18,890 nucleotides of DNA from an uncultured Oscillospiraceae bacterium (GTDB taxonomy: Bacteria > Bacillota > Clostridia > Oscillospirales > Acutalibacteraceae). The position numbers were made by a program, and so were the translations under genes. The DNA lies in contig URPG01000004.1 of assembly GCA_900549675.1 (NCBI GenBank), forward strand, positions 1 to 18,890, read 5' to 3'. The notes under the pieces are model-generated. The model had not been told where the DNA came from, ran no database searches, and saw only the letters and a list, made by a program, of their open reading frames with translations. Shown in pieces: positions 1 to 7,762 of the stretch (the first letter of the stretch is position 1; every line of letters begins with the position of its first letter).

Positions 1-5
1 AATAT

Positions 6-34
6 GTATTCTAGTTCATTCTGCGCTAGAATAC
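6..34. repeat. 9-bp inverted repeat upstream of the sugar transporter
   Basis: GTATTCTAG (6-14) and CTAGAATAC (26-34) are perfect inverted arms around an 11-base loop. The repeat lies about 80 bases before the first permease gene and just before the possible promoter. It could be an operator for a regulator of the transporter operon, or the end of an upstream transcript: a short A run follows on the plus strand, but there is no T run. The window begins here, so the upstream gene cannot be seen. Confidence 0.4.
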
Positions 35-49
35 AAAAATCGGTCAACG

Positions 50-78
50 TGGACATATAATAGTGTATATTATATACA
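50..78 (+). promoter_or_regulatory. possible promoter of the sugar ABC operon
   Basis: TGGACA (50-55) resembles a -35 box, and 17 bases later TATACA (73-78) is a weak -10 match. A second TATAAT at 56-61 has no good -35 partner. The stretch is very A/T-rich, so chance matches are likely. The assignment is tentative. Confidence 0.3.
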
Positions 79-117
79 AACAGACAATTTTAAAATCGAG
101 TGTGAGGAGTGTTCATT

Positions 118-1089
118 ATGTCGGCTGTGAATCAAACCATCTCATCGGATAAGCTAAAAAAACGTTATAAACGAACACTAAAAAAACTAGGGGCACAAGC
201 TGATTTACAAATGCTGGTGATTCCTTCCATTCTTCTTGTACTTGTTTTTTCGTATATCCCTATGTATGGTGTGTTGATGGGGTTTCAGGATTTTAAACTG
301 GGTGATTTTCCAGGGTTCAGCAGCTGGGCAGGATTAAAGCATTTTAAAATGCTGATCGAAGACCCTTATCTTCCCGGGGTTCTTCGCAATACAGTCGTGA
401 TTAGTGGTTTGAAGTTGCTGATTTGTTACCCGCTGCCCATTGTTTTTGCGGTACTTTTAAGTGAAGTGAAGATGAAACGCTTTGTGCGCACGACAAATAC
501 TATTACCTATTTACCTCATTTCATTTCTTGGGTAGTTGCCGCAACATTGGTTTTTGATATGTTATCTGTCGACCACGGCATGGTAAATTCATTTCTGGTA
601 AAGCTGAATATTATTGATTCTCCCATTTCATTTTTTACAGAAGGAAAATATTTTTGGGGAATTTTAGTTTTAACAGATATTTGGAAAGAATTAGGCTGGA
701 ATGCGATACTATACACAGCGGCAGTAACCGCCGTAGATACAGAAATGTATGAGGCCGCCGCTATTGACGGGGTGACACGTTGGCAAAGGGTACGCTATAT
801 TACAGCCGCGGCCATTAAGCCAACCATTATAATCACTTTAATTTTTACGGTTGGCGGCATTTTAAATGCCAACTTTGACCAAATTATGCTTCTGACGAAA
901 CAAATGAGCAACGGCCTTTTGAGAGATTATGCCGACGTTATCGATACGTATGTGTATCGTGTAGGACTGAGAGAGGGGCGCCATTCCTTTTCTGCCGCCA
1001 CAGGCTTGATTAAGTCTGTCTTTAACTTTTTGCTGTTAATCGGTGCCAATTTTATTGCCAAAAAGACAGGAGAAACTTCTTTGTATTAA
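118..1089 (+). CDS. carbohydrate ABC transporter permease, LplB type
   Basis: This is an inner-membrane permease of the CUT1 carbohydrate importer group, LplB/YteP-like, 323 residues. A charged cytoplasmic N-terminus is followed by about six membrane segments, the first at about residues 33-56. The EAA loop, which docks the ATPase, is seen at about 211-231 (YEAAAIDG, then a basic stretch). I chose the ATG at 118 because GAGGAG at 104-109 lies 8 bases before it; the GTG at 109 would overlap that site. The stop is followed 20 bases later by a second permease, and then by a lipoprotein gene. That order is typical of Firmicute importers of oligosaccharides, often plant or uronic-acid sugars. The substrate cannot be told. 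No ATPase gene is present, so a shared MsmX-like ATPase encoded elsewhere is likely. Confidence 0.93.
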   Translation: MSAVNQTISSDKLKKRYKRTLKKLGAQADLQMLVIPSILLVLVFSYIPMYGVLMGFQDFKLGDFPGFSSWAGLKHFKMLIEDPYLPGVLRNTVVISGLKLLICYPLPIVFAVLLSEVKMKRFVRTTNTITYLPHFISWVVAATLVFDMLSVDHGMVNSFLVKLNIIDSPISFFTEGKYFWGILVLTDIWKELGWNAILYTAAVTAVDTEMYEAAAIDGVTRWQRVRYITAAAIKPTIIITLIFTVGGILNANFDQIMLLTKQMSNGLLRDYADVIDTYVYRVGLREGRHSFSAATGLIKSVFNFLLLIGANFIAKKTGETSLY

Positions 1090-1109
1090 ATTGAGGGGAG
1101 GAATTGAGA

Positions 1110-2018
1110 ATGGTACAAAAGAAAAAAATGGGAGATTATGTTTTCTATACGGTGACAATCACAATTATTTGTTTATTTTTATTAACAATTATTTATCCTT
1201 TTTTGAACTCGTTTGCCATCTCCTTAAATGACGCCAAAGATACCGCAAAAGGTGGTTTAACCATTTTTCCAAGAAAATTTACCTTTAGTAATTACGTTCG
1301 GGTATTTAAAAATCCAAAGGTTTATCAAGCTTATTTTATTACGTTCGCCAGAACTGTAGTGGGTACTCTTTTAGGATTTTTATTCACTGCTACCTTGGCA
1401 TATGGACTTTCCAATAAAAAACTCATGGGAAGGAAATTTTATACCATGATTTGCTTGATTCCCATGTATTTTTCAGGCGGTATTATTCCCACTTACTTTT
1501 TAATGCAAAGCCTGCATCTTACGAATTCATTTTGGGTTTATATATTTCCCAATCTTGTTGGACTTTGGAATATGATTTTAATGCGCACGTATTTCAGTCA
1601 ACTTCCGGAAGCGATGGAAGAATCGGCACGTATTGACGGAGCGAACTATTTCACTGTTTTCTTTAAAATCATTTTGCCGGTTTCGGGTACCATTATTGCC
1701 ACCATTGTGCTTTATATTTCAGTATTTCAATGGAACTCATGGTTTGACGCTTCCATTTATATCAACAATAAAGATGAATTAAAGCCTCTGCAATCTATCC
1801 TCATGCAAATCGTAAATGAAGCTAAATATGCTGAAACGATGGCACAGCAAGGCATGAGTGCAGACCAAATTGCCGCTGCAGGAGCCGGTAAAGATACCAA
1901 CGTCCGTTCCATTACAATGGCCACCATGATTATCACCATTCTGCCGATAGTGATTACGTATCCGTTTTTACAGAAATATTTTATTCAAGGTGTTATGATT
2001 GGTTCCGTGAAAGGCTAA
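1110..2018 (+). CDS. carbohydrate ABC transporter permease, YtcP/AraQ type
   Basis: This is the second permease of the CUT1 importer, 302 residues, YtcP-like. It has about six membrane segments, with a strong first one at about 10-33. The EAA loop is at about 168-190 (AMEESARIDGAN, then ILPVSG), the canonical form for this subfamily and better conserved than in its partner. The ATG at 1110 is chosen because GGGGAGG (1094-1101) sits 8 bases upstream; an in-frame TTG at 1104 is too close to it. The gene follows the LplB-like permease after 20 bases and precedes the lipoprotein by 54 bases, so the three are probably one transcript. The two permeases should form the heterodimeric membrane channel. 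Confidence 0.93.
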   Translation: MVQKKKMGDYVFYTVTITIICLFLLTIIYPFLNSFAISLNDAKDTAKGGLTIFPRKFTFSNYVRVFKNPKVYQAYFITFARTVVGTLLGFLFTATLAYGLSNKKLMGRKFYTMICLIPMYFSGGIIPTYFLMQSLHLTNSFWVYIFPNLVGLWNMILMRTYFSQLPEAMEESARIDGANYFTVFFKIILPVSGTIIATIVLYISVFQWNSWFDASIYINNKDELKPLQSILMQIVNEAKYAETMAQQGMSADQIAAAGAGKDTNVRSITMATMIITILPIVITYPFLQKYFIQGVMIGSVKG

Positions 2019-2072
2019 CCGTTTTGGTTAGTGAAAATATATCAGACAATTGTACGGAAAGGGGTATTCACA

Positions 2073-3794
2073 ATGAAAAAGACAAAAGTTACAGCACTTT
2101 TGCTTGCCTTTGCCATGACAGTCAGTGTTTTTTCTGCCTGTTCTAAAAAAGGCGGCGAGGAGCCTGTCAGTAAGGTAACGGAAAGCAAGGCAAATGTCAG
2201 TACGTCGGAGGATTCATCTGCACAGGAAACAGCAAACATAAGCACAGATTATTCTGAACCGCGCAGCTATACCTGGTACTATAACAATGACTGGGAAACG
2301 ATTCGTCCGTGGGGAAATGATGAAGTATCGCAATTTTTGAAAGACAAATTTAATGTCGAAATTAATTTTTCCCGCGCAGATGCAGACTATGAGGCAAAGC
2401 TGAATATTATGATTTCTTCAGGTGATTTACCAGATATCATCACCATGGGAAGAGATGCAAATTTCTTGAAAATGGCGGAATTGGGACTTCTTCAATCCAT
2501 TGACCCGCTACGTGAAAAAAATCCTGAGTTTGATAACTACGTCAAAGAATCCACACGAGAACTGCTGCGTGTAGACGGTGAATTATACACCATTCCCACA
2601 TGGGCAAGAGCCAACGGTGCCACAGGAGGCAACCTTAGCTGGATGTATAACAAGCGCATTTACGAAAAGGCTGGCAGTCCGGATCTAAGTACGTTTGAGG
2701 GATTATATGAATATGCCAAAAAGGCAAAAGAAATTGGGAAAACAGAGGAAGGGCTCGATATTATTCCGTTTGGTTCCGGCACCGATACATTAGACGGAGA
2801 GAGAATTATCAATGGTTTTCATCGTTCTCTTGGGGCTCCCTCGGCGATTTATGGCTGGTATGCTCCGGTTGACGGTGAGCTGACCAATGTATTTTATGAT
2901 GACCAATATTGGCGTGTGGCAGTTATGGAGGCCAATAAATGGTATCGTGAAGGCTTAATTTCAGAAACAAACTTCTCTGATACACGTGACCAGCTGGTAG
3001 AGAAACAGGCCGCCGGCCGGTTTGGATTGATGTATTATGATTTCTCTTTAGATGATGTCACTCATTTCCGCCAAATATTAAAAGAAACACATCCGGACGA
3101 TGATTATGTTGTATTGGTCGACCCTGCTTTTCCGCCGGCAAAAGGTGTTTCACCGGATAAAATTTACGGGGAATATAAACCCACTTCTTCCGGTGACGGC
3201 ATTAACTTCACCAAGAATGCAGAGGACCCACAGCGCATTTTTGATATGTGCACTTATTTAATGTCAAAAGAGGGTGCCATTTTACAAATGTACGGTCCGA
3301 AAGGCAGCCTGCTTTGGGATGAAACCGATGCAGACGGAAATCCAATTTTGAAAAAATCTGAGGGCCTTTTGACAGAAGATGAAAAGAATCAATTAGGGCT
3401 GTGGTTCTGGATGATACCGGGTCATGCTGACAGTGTGGATGAAACAAAATTTGCGGTTAACGCCGCTTTGCCTGAAGAAGAAAGAAGCTTTGTTGTCAGC
3501 TATCAGGCAGACTACTTTACACCGCTGAACTTCTTGACAGATGAATTTTTCGGACTTCGTGACACCATATCGCCAACAGAAGATTTAGGAATCAAACGTC
3601 AAGCCTGTGAATCTCAAATCGGCGCTCAACTGCCTAAAATTATCATGGCTTCTACAGAGGAAGAGGCAACGAAATTGTATGATGAACTGGTTGATTTCTT
3701 GAAGAAGAATGATATGGATAAAATTGTCGAAAAATATAATGAAAAATATCAAGAGAACGTAAAAATCCAAGGTGGTTCAGCCTATAATCGTTAA
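2073..3794 (+). CDS. sugar-binding lipoprotein of the ABC importer (LipO/YtcQ-like)
   Basis: This is an extracellular solute-binding lipoprotein, 573 residues, which delivers sugar to the two permeases upstream. A signal peptide (MKKTKVTALLLAFAM) ends in a lipobox VFSAC, so Cys23 would be lipidated. A Ser/Glu/Lys-rich linker to about residue 60 tethers the domain. The folded part is rich in Trp and Tyr (WYYNNDW, SGDLPDI, WMYN), as in the large carbohydrate-binding proteins of this family. The length of about 570 residues fits LipO/YtcQ rather than the 420-residue maltose-binding type. ATG 2073 is chosen because AAAGGGG (2058-2064) is 8 bases upstream and the lipobox is then at the right distance; an upstream in-frame GTG at 2031 would put 14 extra residues before the signal. 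The ligand is unknown. Confidence 0.92.
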   Translation: MKKTKVTALLLAFAMTVSVFSACSKKGGEEPVSKVTESKANVSTSEDSSAQETANISTDYSEPRSYTWYYNNDWETIRPWGNDEVSQFLKDKFNVEINFSRADADYEAKLNIMISSGDLPDIITMGRDANFLKMAELGLLQSIDPLREKNPEFDNYVKESTRELLRVDGELYTIPTWARANGATGGNLSWMYNKRIYEKAGSPDLSTFEGLYEYAKKAKEIGKTEEGLDIIPFGSGTDTLDGERIINGFHRSLGAPSAIYGWYAPVDGELTNVFYDDQYWRVAVMEANKWYREGLISETNFSDTRDQLVEKQAAGRFGLMYYDFSLDDVTHFRQILKETHPDDDYVVLVDPAFPPAKGVSPDKIYGEYKPTSSGDGINFTKNAEDPQRIFDMCTYLMSKEGAILQMYGPKGSLLWDETDADGNPILKKSEGLLTEDEKNQLGLWFWMIPGHADSVDETKFAVNAALPEEERSFVVSYQADYFTPLNFLTDEFFGLRDTISPTEDLGIKRQACESQIGAQLPKIIMASTEEEATKLYDELVDFLKKNDMDKIVEKYNEKYQENVKIQGGSAYNR

Positions 3795-3932
3795 AATAAA
3801 TTCTTACAAATTAAATTTATGGAGGATTTATTTTAGGCATACAGCGTGTTTTTCATCAAGAAATGCAAGCATAAAATTCACGGGTAATCATGTAAAGAAT
3901 TACATCATTTAATGATGAAAACAAAAAAACTG

Positions 3933-3948
3933 CCAGACAAATGCTCGG
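3933..3948. repeat. dispersed 16-base repeat, copy 1
   Basis: CCAGACAAATGCTCGG here differs in two positions from CCGGGCAAATGCTCGG at 6563-6578. The second copy can fold into a six-pair hairpin with an AAAT loop; this one has decayed pairing. Both copies lie 60-140 bases after the end of a gene. This may be a genome-wide intergenic repeat, but two copies in one window are thin support. Confidence 0.35.
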
Positions 3949-4035
3949 TTGAAATAAGAAAACAAAAGAAAATCCAGTAGAATCAATGTTATTTATGGCA
4001 ACAGGCAAACGGTAGAAAAACTAAATATCGAGTGT

Positions 4036-4061
4036 AGGGGTACTGTTTAGGCAGTATCCCT
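4036..4061 (+). terminator. terminator-like hairpin after the sugar ABC operon
   Basis: AGGGGTACTG (4036-4045) pairs with CAGTATCCCT (4052-4061) around a 6-base loop, giving ten pairs including one G-T. The sequence after it, TTATATT, is only a poor T tract. It is 240 bases after the lipoprotein gene, so it may end that transcript. It may instead belong to the decayed mobile DNA around it. Confidence 0.35.
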
Positions 4062-4360
4062 TTATATTGCCGTTCTTCTTACCGAATAAGAATAGTCGCA
4101 AGGCTCAAAGGGGTAAGCCGTACGCAAGGTAAAAACATCATCCTCAATGATGCTTGTCAGTTCTTTGGCCTGCCTTTGTTGGAAAAAGCGAATCGGAGGT
4201 TTTTCAAATCAGTCAAGGTGACATAGGTCGTCCTGTGCGCCATTCAGTTGGAAAAATAGGAGCATGCGGATTTCAAAAACATGGACAAAAGCATAAGACT
4301 ATCATCCAATCCAAGCATCTGCTAAGAGAATTGCCCGGCAAGGAAAGACCTGCCATAGGA

Positions 4361-4415
4361 ATAAAAAGACACAGTGCTGATAAAACAATTGGATGTTTTA
4401 TCAGCGCTGTGTCTT
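4361..4415 (-). terminator. strong rho-independent terminator (minus strand)
   Basis: Arms at 4366-4387 and 4394-4415 form a 22-pair stem with a single G-T pair and a 6-base loop. On the minus strand the stem is followed by TTTTT. It therefore stops minus-strand transcripts, first that of the broken KTR gene, whose stop codon and last codons lie inside the stem, and probably also that of the methyltransferase-MarR gene ending at 4626. Confidence 0.85.
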
Positions 4416-4585
4416 AGCGTCCGGCTCATCTACAATGAAAAATTCATAGTTTTCTACATGAATTAAATTTTCGTGCTTGCACTTTGGGCAAAATAGGGGA
4501 ATCGAATCAAAATTATATCTTCCCGAGTTTGAATCCTTGTTTTATGTTCGCATATAGGATACCGAACTCATTCGGATTTTTCCAT
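4401..4585 (-). pseudogene. broken cysteine-rich KTR-domain gene (Tn916 orf6-like)
   Basis: On the minus strand a 62-codon frame matches the small cysteine-rich KTR family (Pfam Cys_rich_KTR), whose best-known member is orf6 next to tet(M) in Tn916-type elements. Visible landmarks are ATG 4585 then MEKSE, then YPICEHKTR, REDI, RFP, LFCPKCKHENLI and the end EPDAKTQR. Three lesions are seen. The codon after MEKSE is TGA (4568-4570) where Trp (TGG) is expected from the family. The first Cys of the CPxC pair is Tyr. One C is missing from a C run at about 4496-4499, which shifts the frame between FP and LFC. The recognition rests on recalled family sequence. The gene is surely non-functional if the sequence is correct; the frameshift alone could be a sequencing error. 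Confidence 0.75.
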
Positions 4586-4625
4586 ATCAGCACTTCGCTT
4601 TCACTCTAATATGACGCTGATTAAC

Positions 4626-6062
4626 TCACGCATGGTTTTTAATCAGACCGATTGCATGATCTAAAAATCCCTTGATGGCGTCTAATTTTTCTCCGGGCAT
4701 ATCTGCGAGGAAATCGAAAAGCGCCCTATCCTGCTCATTGTGGTATTTCTCGTGCTCCCGATAAGCTACCTGACCTTTTGCTGTCAGGTAAAGCAGACTT
4801 CGTTTTTTATCCTCGGTATCATTCTCTTTGATAATCAAGCCCCGCTCCATGAGCCTTTGCAGCGTCTTGTGAACAACGGGACGGGTAATACCAAATTTCC
4901 GGGCAAGCTCGGCGCTGTGAATACCGGGATAATCACCAATCATTTTGATCAAATGAATTTCCCCTCGATAGAAGGTCATGTCTTCACTGCCAAAGTCAAG
5001 AATGTTGGCTTTTGTGTTGGAAATCTGTTCGTTTAGCTCAATAAAAGAACGAATGACGTCGCCTGAACAAACATTGGAAGCCGATATTCCCTTGCGATAG
5101 ACTTGGCCTTCATACCGCGTATCCTCCATGCGGTCAGCCGCTGTCAGCCCTGCTCTTTGTATTGCCAATGCAATTTCCCGGCGGCTGGGAGGGAGGGGAG
5201 TGCCGTTCAGCAGGCCTGACAGCCAACCGAGCATATTGGGGGGAACGTTCTGTTCGTGTTCCGGGTACTGACCGACAATCAGCAAATAGCCCCCATCTGT
5301 TAAAGATGCGGATAATTTACCAATGAAATCCGACAAATTACCTTTCACAAAGTTCAGAATACCGGAAGCAATTATCACGTCGTAAGGGCCGCCGAGAGAA
5401 TCCGTATTAAAATCCCCGGTAATCACATCCACACATTGATCTGCATGATGCTGGCGTACAATCTCCCTTGTGACTTCAGCAACATCGGGAGTTTCAAAGA
5501 TAGTTGCTCTGCTATTCGCAAACTGTTTTACAAACTCAATGGCTAAAATGCCTGTTCCGCCGCCCAGATCTAAGAGATGCAGAGGGCGCTTAGTGTCAGG
5601 ATACAACTTTATCATCTGGTTCAAAAAGGCCTGTACACGTCCTGTATAGAATTCTGGAACAATAACACGTGCCATTTCCGAAAAATCATAGACAGTCTTG
5701 GGTGCATTAGATGATTTTAGCTGGTGTTCCAGCCTTGCTAATGAGGTCATTTTTTCACGAAAAAGCAGGGCATCCCCCAAGAATACCTCGCTGCTTCGAG
5801 ATAAGAAATCCTTGGTATCCGGTTTATTAAAATATAAATCAGCCTGTTTGGTTACCCATCCGCAGGAGGTTAGAGAAAGCAGTAATAATTCAATCTGTCG
5901 CTTATCGCAATCAAGAGCGGATGCAACTGCATCCGCAGTTTGCGGTGTATCGAGATGCGAAAATACATTCAAACGAATGGCCGCAAAAAGCAATTGGGCT
6001 TCTTGATAATTACGTATGATTTGATAATATTTGCCGGGGTTGTTTTCTATATTGCAAGTCAT
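4626..6062 (-). CDS. O-methyltransferase fused to a MarR-type DNA-binding domain
   Basis: This 478-residue protein joins two known folds. Residues about 10-85 resemble the winged dimerisation domain of acetylserotonin/plant-type O-methyltransferases. Residues about 155-330 are a class I SAM-dependent methyltransferase: motif I LLDLGGGTG at 163-171, an acidic residue at E190 after beta-2, GDF at 216-218, and DVIIASGILNF. Residues about 360-440 are a MarR-like winged helix: HSAELARKFGITRPVVHKTLQRL, then the wing DTEDKKRSLLYLT. The ATG at 6062 is preceded by GGAAGG/GGCGG on the minus strand. The gene stands alone and its promoter carries a very strong operator, so it likely represses itself. It may be an enzyme whose DNA binding reports SAM or a methyl-acceptor ligand. 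The substrate is unknown. Ordinary MarR proteins are about 150 residues, so the fusion is the striking point. Confidence 0.9.
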   Translation of the reverse strand: MTCNIENNPGKYYQIIRNYQEAQLLFAAIRLNVFSHLDTPQTADAVASALDCDKRQIELLLLSLTSCGWVTKQADLYFNKPDTKDFLSRSSEVFLGDALLFREKMTSLARLEHQLKSSNAPKTVYDFSEMARVIVPEFYTGRVQAFLNQMIKLYPDTKRPLHLLDLGGGTGILAIEFVKQFANSRATIFETPDVAEVTREIVRQHHADQCVDVITGDFNTDSLGGPYDVIIASGILNFVKGNLSDFIGKLSASLTDGGYLLIVGQYPEHEQNVPPNMLGWLSGLLNGTPLPPSRREIALAIQRAGLTAADRMEDTRYEGQVYRKGISASNVCSGDVIRSFIELNEQISNTKANILDFGSEDMTFYRGEIHLIKMIGDYPGIHSAELARKFGITRPVVHKTLQRLMERGLIIKENDTEDKKRSLLYLTAKGQVAYREHEKYHNEQDRALFDFLADMPGEKLDAIKGFLDHAIGLIKNHA

Positions 6063-6081
6063 GATGAAATCCGCCTTCCTT

Positions 6082-6119
6082 TTACAACTATAGTTAGTTT
6101 TGTCTAACTATAGTTGTAA
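6082..6119. promoter_or_regulatory. operator: perfect 16-bp inverted repeat before the methyltransferase-MarR gene
   Basis: Arms TTACAACTATAGTTAG (6082-6097) and CTAACTATAGTTGTAA (6104-6119) match perfectly around 6 bases. Each arm also contains a 10-base self-palindrome, AACTATAGTT, at 6086-6095 and 6106-6115. These are 20 bases apart, about two helical turns, so two dimers could bind on one face. The site begins at the -10 box and covers the expected start of transcription, which suits a repressor. The adjacent MarR fusion is the natural candidate to bind it. Confidence 0.85.
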
Positions 6120-6148
6120 GCATAGCATACATAGATGAGAGTTGTCAA
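6119..6148 (-). promoter_or_regulatory. sigma-A promoter of the methyltransferase-MarR gene
   Basis: On the minus strand, consensus TTGACA (plus 6143-6148) is followed after 18 bases by TATGCT (plus 6119-6124). The large inverted repeat starts at the last base of the -10 box and runs downstream over the transcription start. Confidence 0.75.
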
Positions 6149-6495
6149 GTAAACTATTTAATTTTATTTTACAGGAGCAGTGATGAAAGAATTTAATTTA
6201 AAATGGGAACGCTGCTACAGGTAAAATAGACAAGGTGTATTTTTAGTTTTGACTGGGCACCAACAGGTTCTATACGTCAAGAGCAGGAATATCTGTTTTA
6301 TGATTGAGAGGCTAAAAATGGGAATTTATAGATCAAGGAGTCTATAGGCAGAATCAACCGCAGTACCGAGAACTCTCAGCAAATGTAGATGCAGAGCAAG
6401 CGGTACCGTGGAGAATATACAAGAAATCGAGTTTGTTTAAAATCTTATCGCTCTTTTGATATTGGCATGGTCATCCAGCAAACTCAAAGCAGCGC
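6149..6495. other. 347-base gap, nothing recognised
   Basis: This stretch lies between the promoter of the methyltransferase-MarR gene and the alcohol dehydrogenase terminator. No open frame above about 40 codons with a ribosome binding site is seen on either strand. A plus-strand frame from ATG 6203 is interrupted by four stops before 6521, which is about what chance would give. Confidence 0.5.
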
Positions 6496-6535
6496 AAAAA
6501 TAGCAAAAGTCGACATAGCTTAATACTATGCCGAC
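6496..6535 (-). terminator. terminator of the alcohol dehydrogenase gene
   Basis: On the minus strand GTCGGCATAG pairs with CTATGTCGAC (ten pairs, one G-T) around a 7-base loop (6509-6535). It is followed by TTTTGCTATTTTT. It lies about 90 bases after the stop of the dehydrogenase gene, in the right orientation. Confidence 0.75.
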
Positions 6536-6562
6536 AATTGCATGAAATGTTTTCTTACGTTA

Positions 6563-6578
6563 CCGGGCAAATGCTCGG
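6563..6578. repeat. dispersed 16-base repeat, copy 2 (hairpin)
   Basis: CCGGGCAAATGCTCGG folds into a six-pair stem with an AAAT loop. A decayed copy is at 3933-3948. It sits between the dehydrogenase stop and its terminator, so it would be in that gene's 3' untranslated RNA. Confidence 0.35.
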
Positions 6579-6625
6579 CACTTCTTGTTTTGAAAATTAG
6601 CGATAAATTAATGATAGTATATTAA

Positions 6626-7687
6626 TTACCAATTGATGACAACAACTGGTTTAATCAAATCTCTCGGTTTGTCTTTCATCAGCAATAAGGCTTCTTCAAT
6701 TTTGTCAAAACCTTCAAAACGATGTGTGATTAATTTAGAGGTATCCAATCTGCCGGTAGAAATCAAGGATGCCAATTTCTCCATACGAAGTCTGCCGCCG
6801 GGCATTAAACCACCGGCAATAGTTTTGTGACCCATACCGCAGCCCCATTCCACACGTGGAATTTTAATGCTGTCGCCTTCACCGAGGTAGTTGACATTTC
6901 CAATATAGCCGCCCGGCTTTAAGATATTAATAGCTTGTGCAAAAGTATCATTATCACCGCCGGCAATAATGACACGGTCTACACCTTTACCATCTGTTTT
7001 AGCCATGATTTGTTCGACGATGTCGCCTTCGCGGTAGTTGATGATATCAGTTGCGCCGTATTCTTTAGCAATCTGAATACAATTGGGGCGTGAACCGACA
7101 GCGTAAATATGGGAAGCACCACGCAAAGCAGCAGCAGCAACAGACATCAAACCAACAGGGCCAATGCCGATGACAGCAACGGTATCGCCAAACTGTACGT
7201 TAGCCAACTCAACACCGTGGAAGCCGGTGGGAACCATATCAGCAAGCATAGAAGCAGCAACGGGATCCATGTCTTCGGGAAGAAGAGCCAAGTTGCCGTC
7301 AGCGTCGTTTACATGGAAAAACTCAGCAAAGACGCCGTCTTTAAAGTTTGAGAATTTCCAGCCGCCGAGCATACCGCCGGAATGCATCTGATAGCCGCCT
7401 TGGGCCTGCACTGAATTCCAATCCGGAGTAATAGCCGGAACAATAACTTTATCACCGGGTTTAAAATCTTTTACGCAGCTGCCGACTTCTACAACTTCTG
7501 CAACGGTTTCATGACCTAAGATTAAGTTATGGCGATTGCCTAAAGCACCCTCCCAAACCGTATGTATGTCAGAAGTACAGGGGGCCAGTACAATAGGACG
7601 ACAAATTGCGTCTAAGGGACCGCATGCGGGTCTTTCTTTTTCAATCCAACCGGTTTTACCGATTTCAAGCATTGCATAAGCTTTCAT
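6626..7687 (-). CDS. adh: NADP-dependent secondary alcohol (isopropanol) dehydrogenase
   Basis: This is a zinc-dependent medium-chain dehydrogenase, 353 residues, cytoplasmic and probably tetrameric. It interconverts secondary alcohols and ketones, such as isopropanol and acetone, or 2-butanol and butanone. It matches the Clostridium beijerinckii/Thermoanaerobacter brockii enzymes through its length (PCTSDIHTV, GWKFSNFKDGVF, FHVNDAD, VEWGCGM, LLLMKDKPRDLIK). The catalytic zinc ligands known from that family are in place: Cys37, His59 and Asp150, with Glu60. The Rossmann motif GIGPVG is at 174-179. The NADP-specific residues Gly198-Ser199-Arg200 and Tyr218 are conserved, so NADPH rather than NADH is expected. 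AAGGAG sits 9 bases before the ATG on the minus strand. The gene has its own promoter and terminator and looks monocistronic, probably for redox balance in fermentation. Confidence 0.95.
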   Translation of the reverse strand: MKAYAMLEIGKTGWIEKERPACGPLDAICRPIVLAPCTSDIHTVWEGALGNRHNLILGHETVAEVVEVGSCVKDFKPGDKVIVPAITPDWNSVQAQGGYQMHSGGMLGGWKFSNFKDGVFAEFFHVNDADGNLALLPEDMDPVAASMLADMVPTGFHGVELANVQFGDTVAVIGIGPVGLMSVAAAALRGASHIYAVGSRPNCIQIAKEYGATDIINYREGDIVEQIMAKTDGKGVDRVIIAGGDNDTFAQAINILKPGGYIGNVNYLGEGDSIKIPRVEWGCGMGHKTIAGGLMPGGRLRMEKLASLISTGRLDTSKLITHRFEGFDKIEEALLLMKDKPRDLIKPVVVINW

Positions 7688-7762
7688 AATATCATTCTCC
7701 TTGAGTATAAAAATGTTTGATTGAATAGATAATGTAATATCGTTATTTCTATCACAAGTTTA

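Larger units (their letters stand above)
3795..4400. other. 606-base gap with no intact gene; decayed DNA
   Basis: No convincing intact coding region is seen. At 3821-3825 a GGAGG ribosome binding site has no ATG, GTG or TTG at usable distance, as if the next gene of the sugar operon had been deleted just before its start. A short palindrome, CATCATT/AATGATG, lies at 3903-3917. The stretch also holds one copy of a 16-base hairpin-like repeat, a terminator-like hairpin at 4036-4061 and the far half of a strong minus-strand terminator. An open frame at 4154-4417 (plus) has no ribosome binding site and matches nothing I recognise. The neighbouring broken KTR gene suggests that part of this DNA came from a Tn916-like element. 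Confidence 0.5.

Noticed and set aside
4154..4417. 87-codon plus-strand open frame
   Set aside because: No ribosome binding site; it runs into the minus-strand terminator and overlaps the broken KTR gene, and the stretch SQGDIGRPVRH is too short to assign. Treated as a shadow of decayed DNA.
6203..6523. Plus-strand frame from ATG 6203 reading FDWAPTGSIRQEQEYLFYD and IKESIGRINRSTENSQQM, with four internal stops
   Set aside because: Some stretches look protein-like, but four stops in 106 codons is about what random A/T-rich DNA gives. There is no ribosome binding site and I recognise no family.
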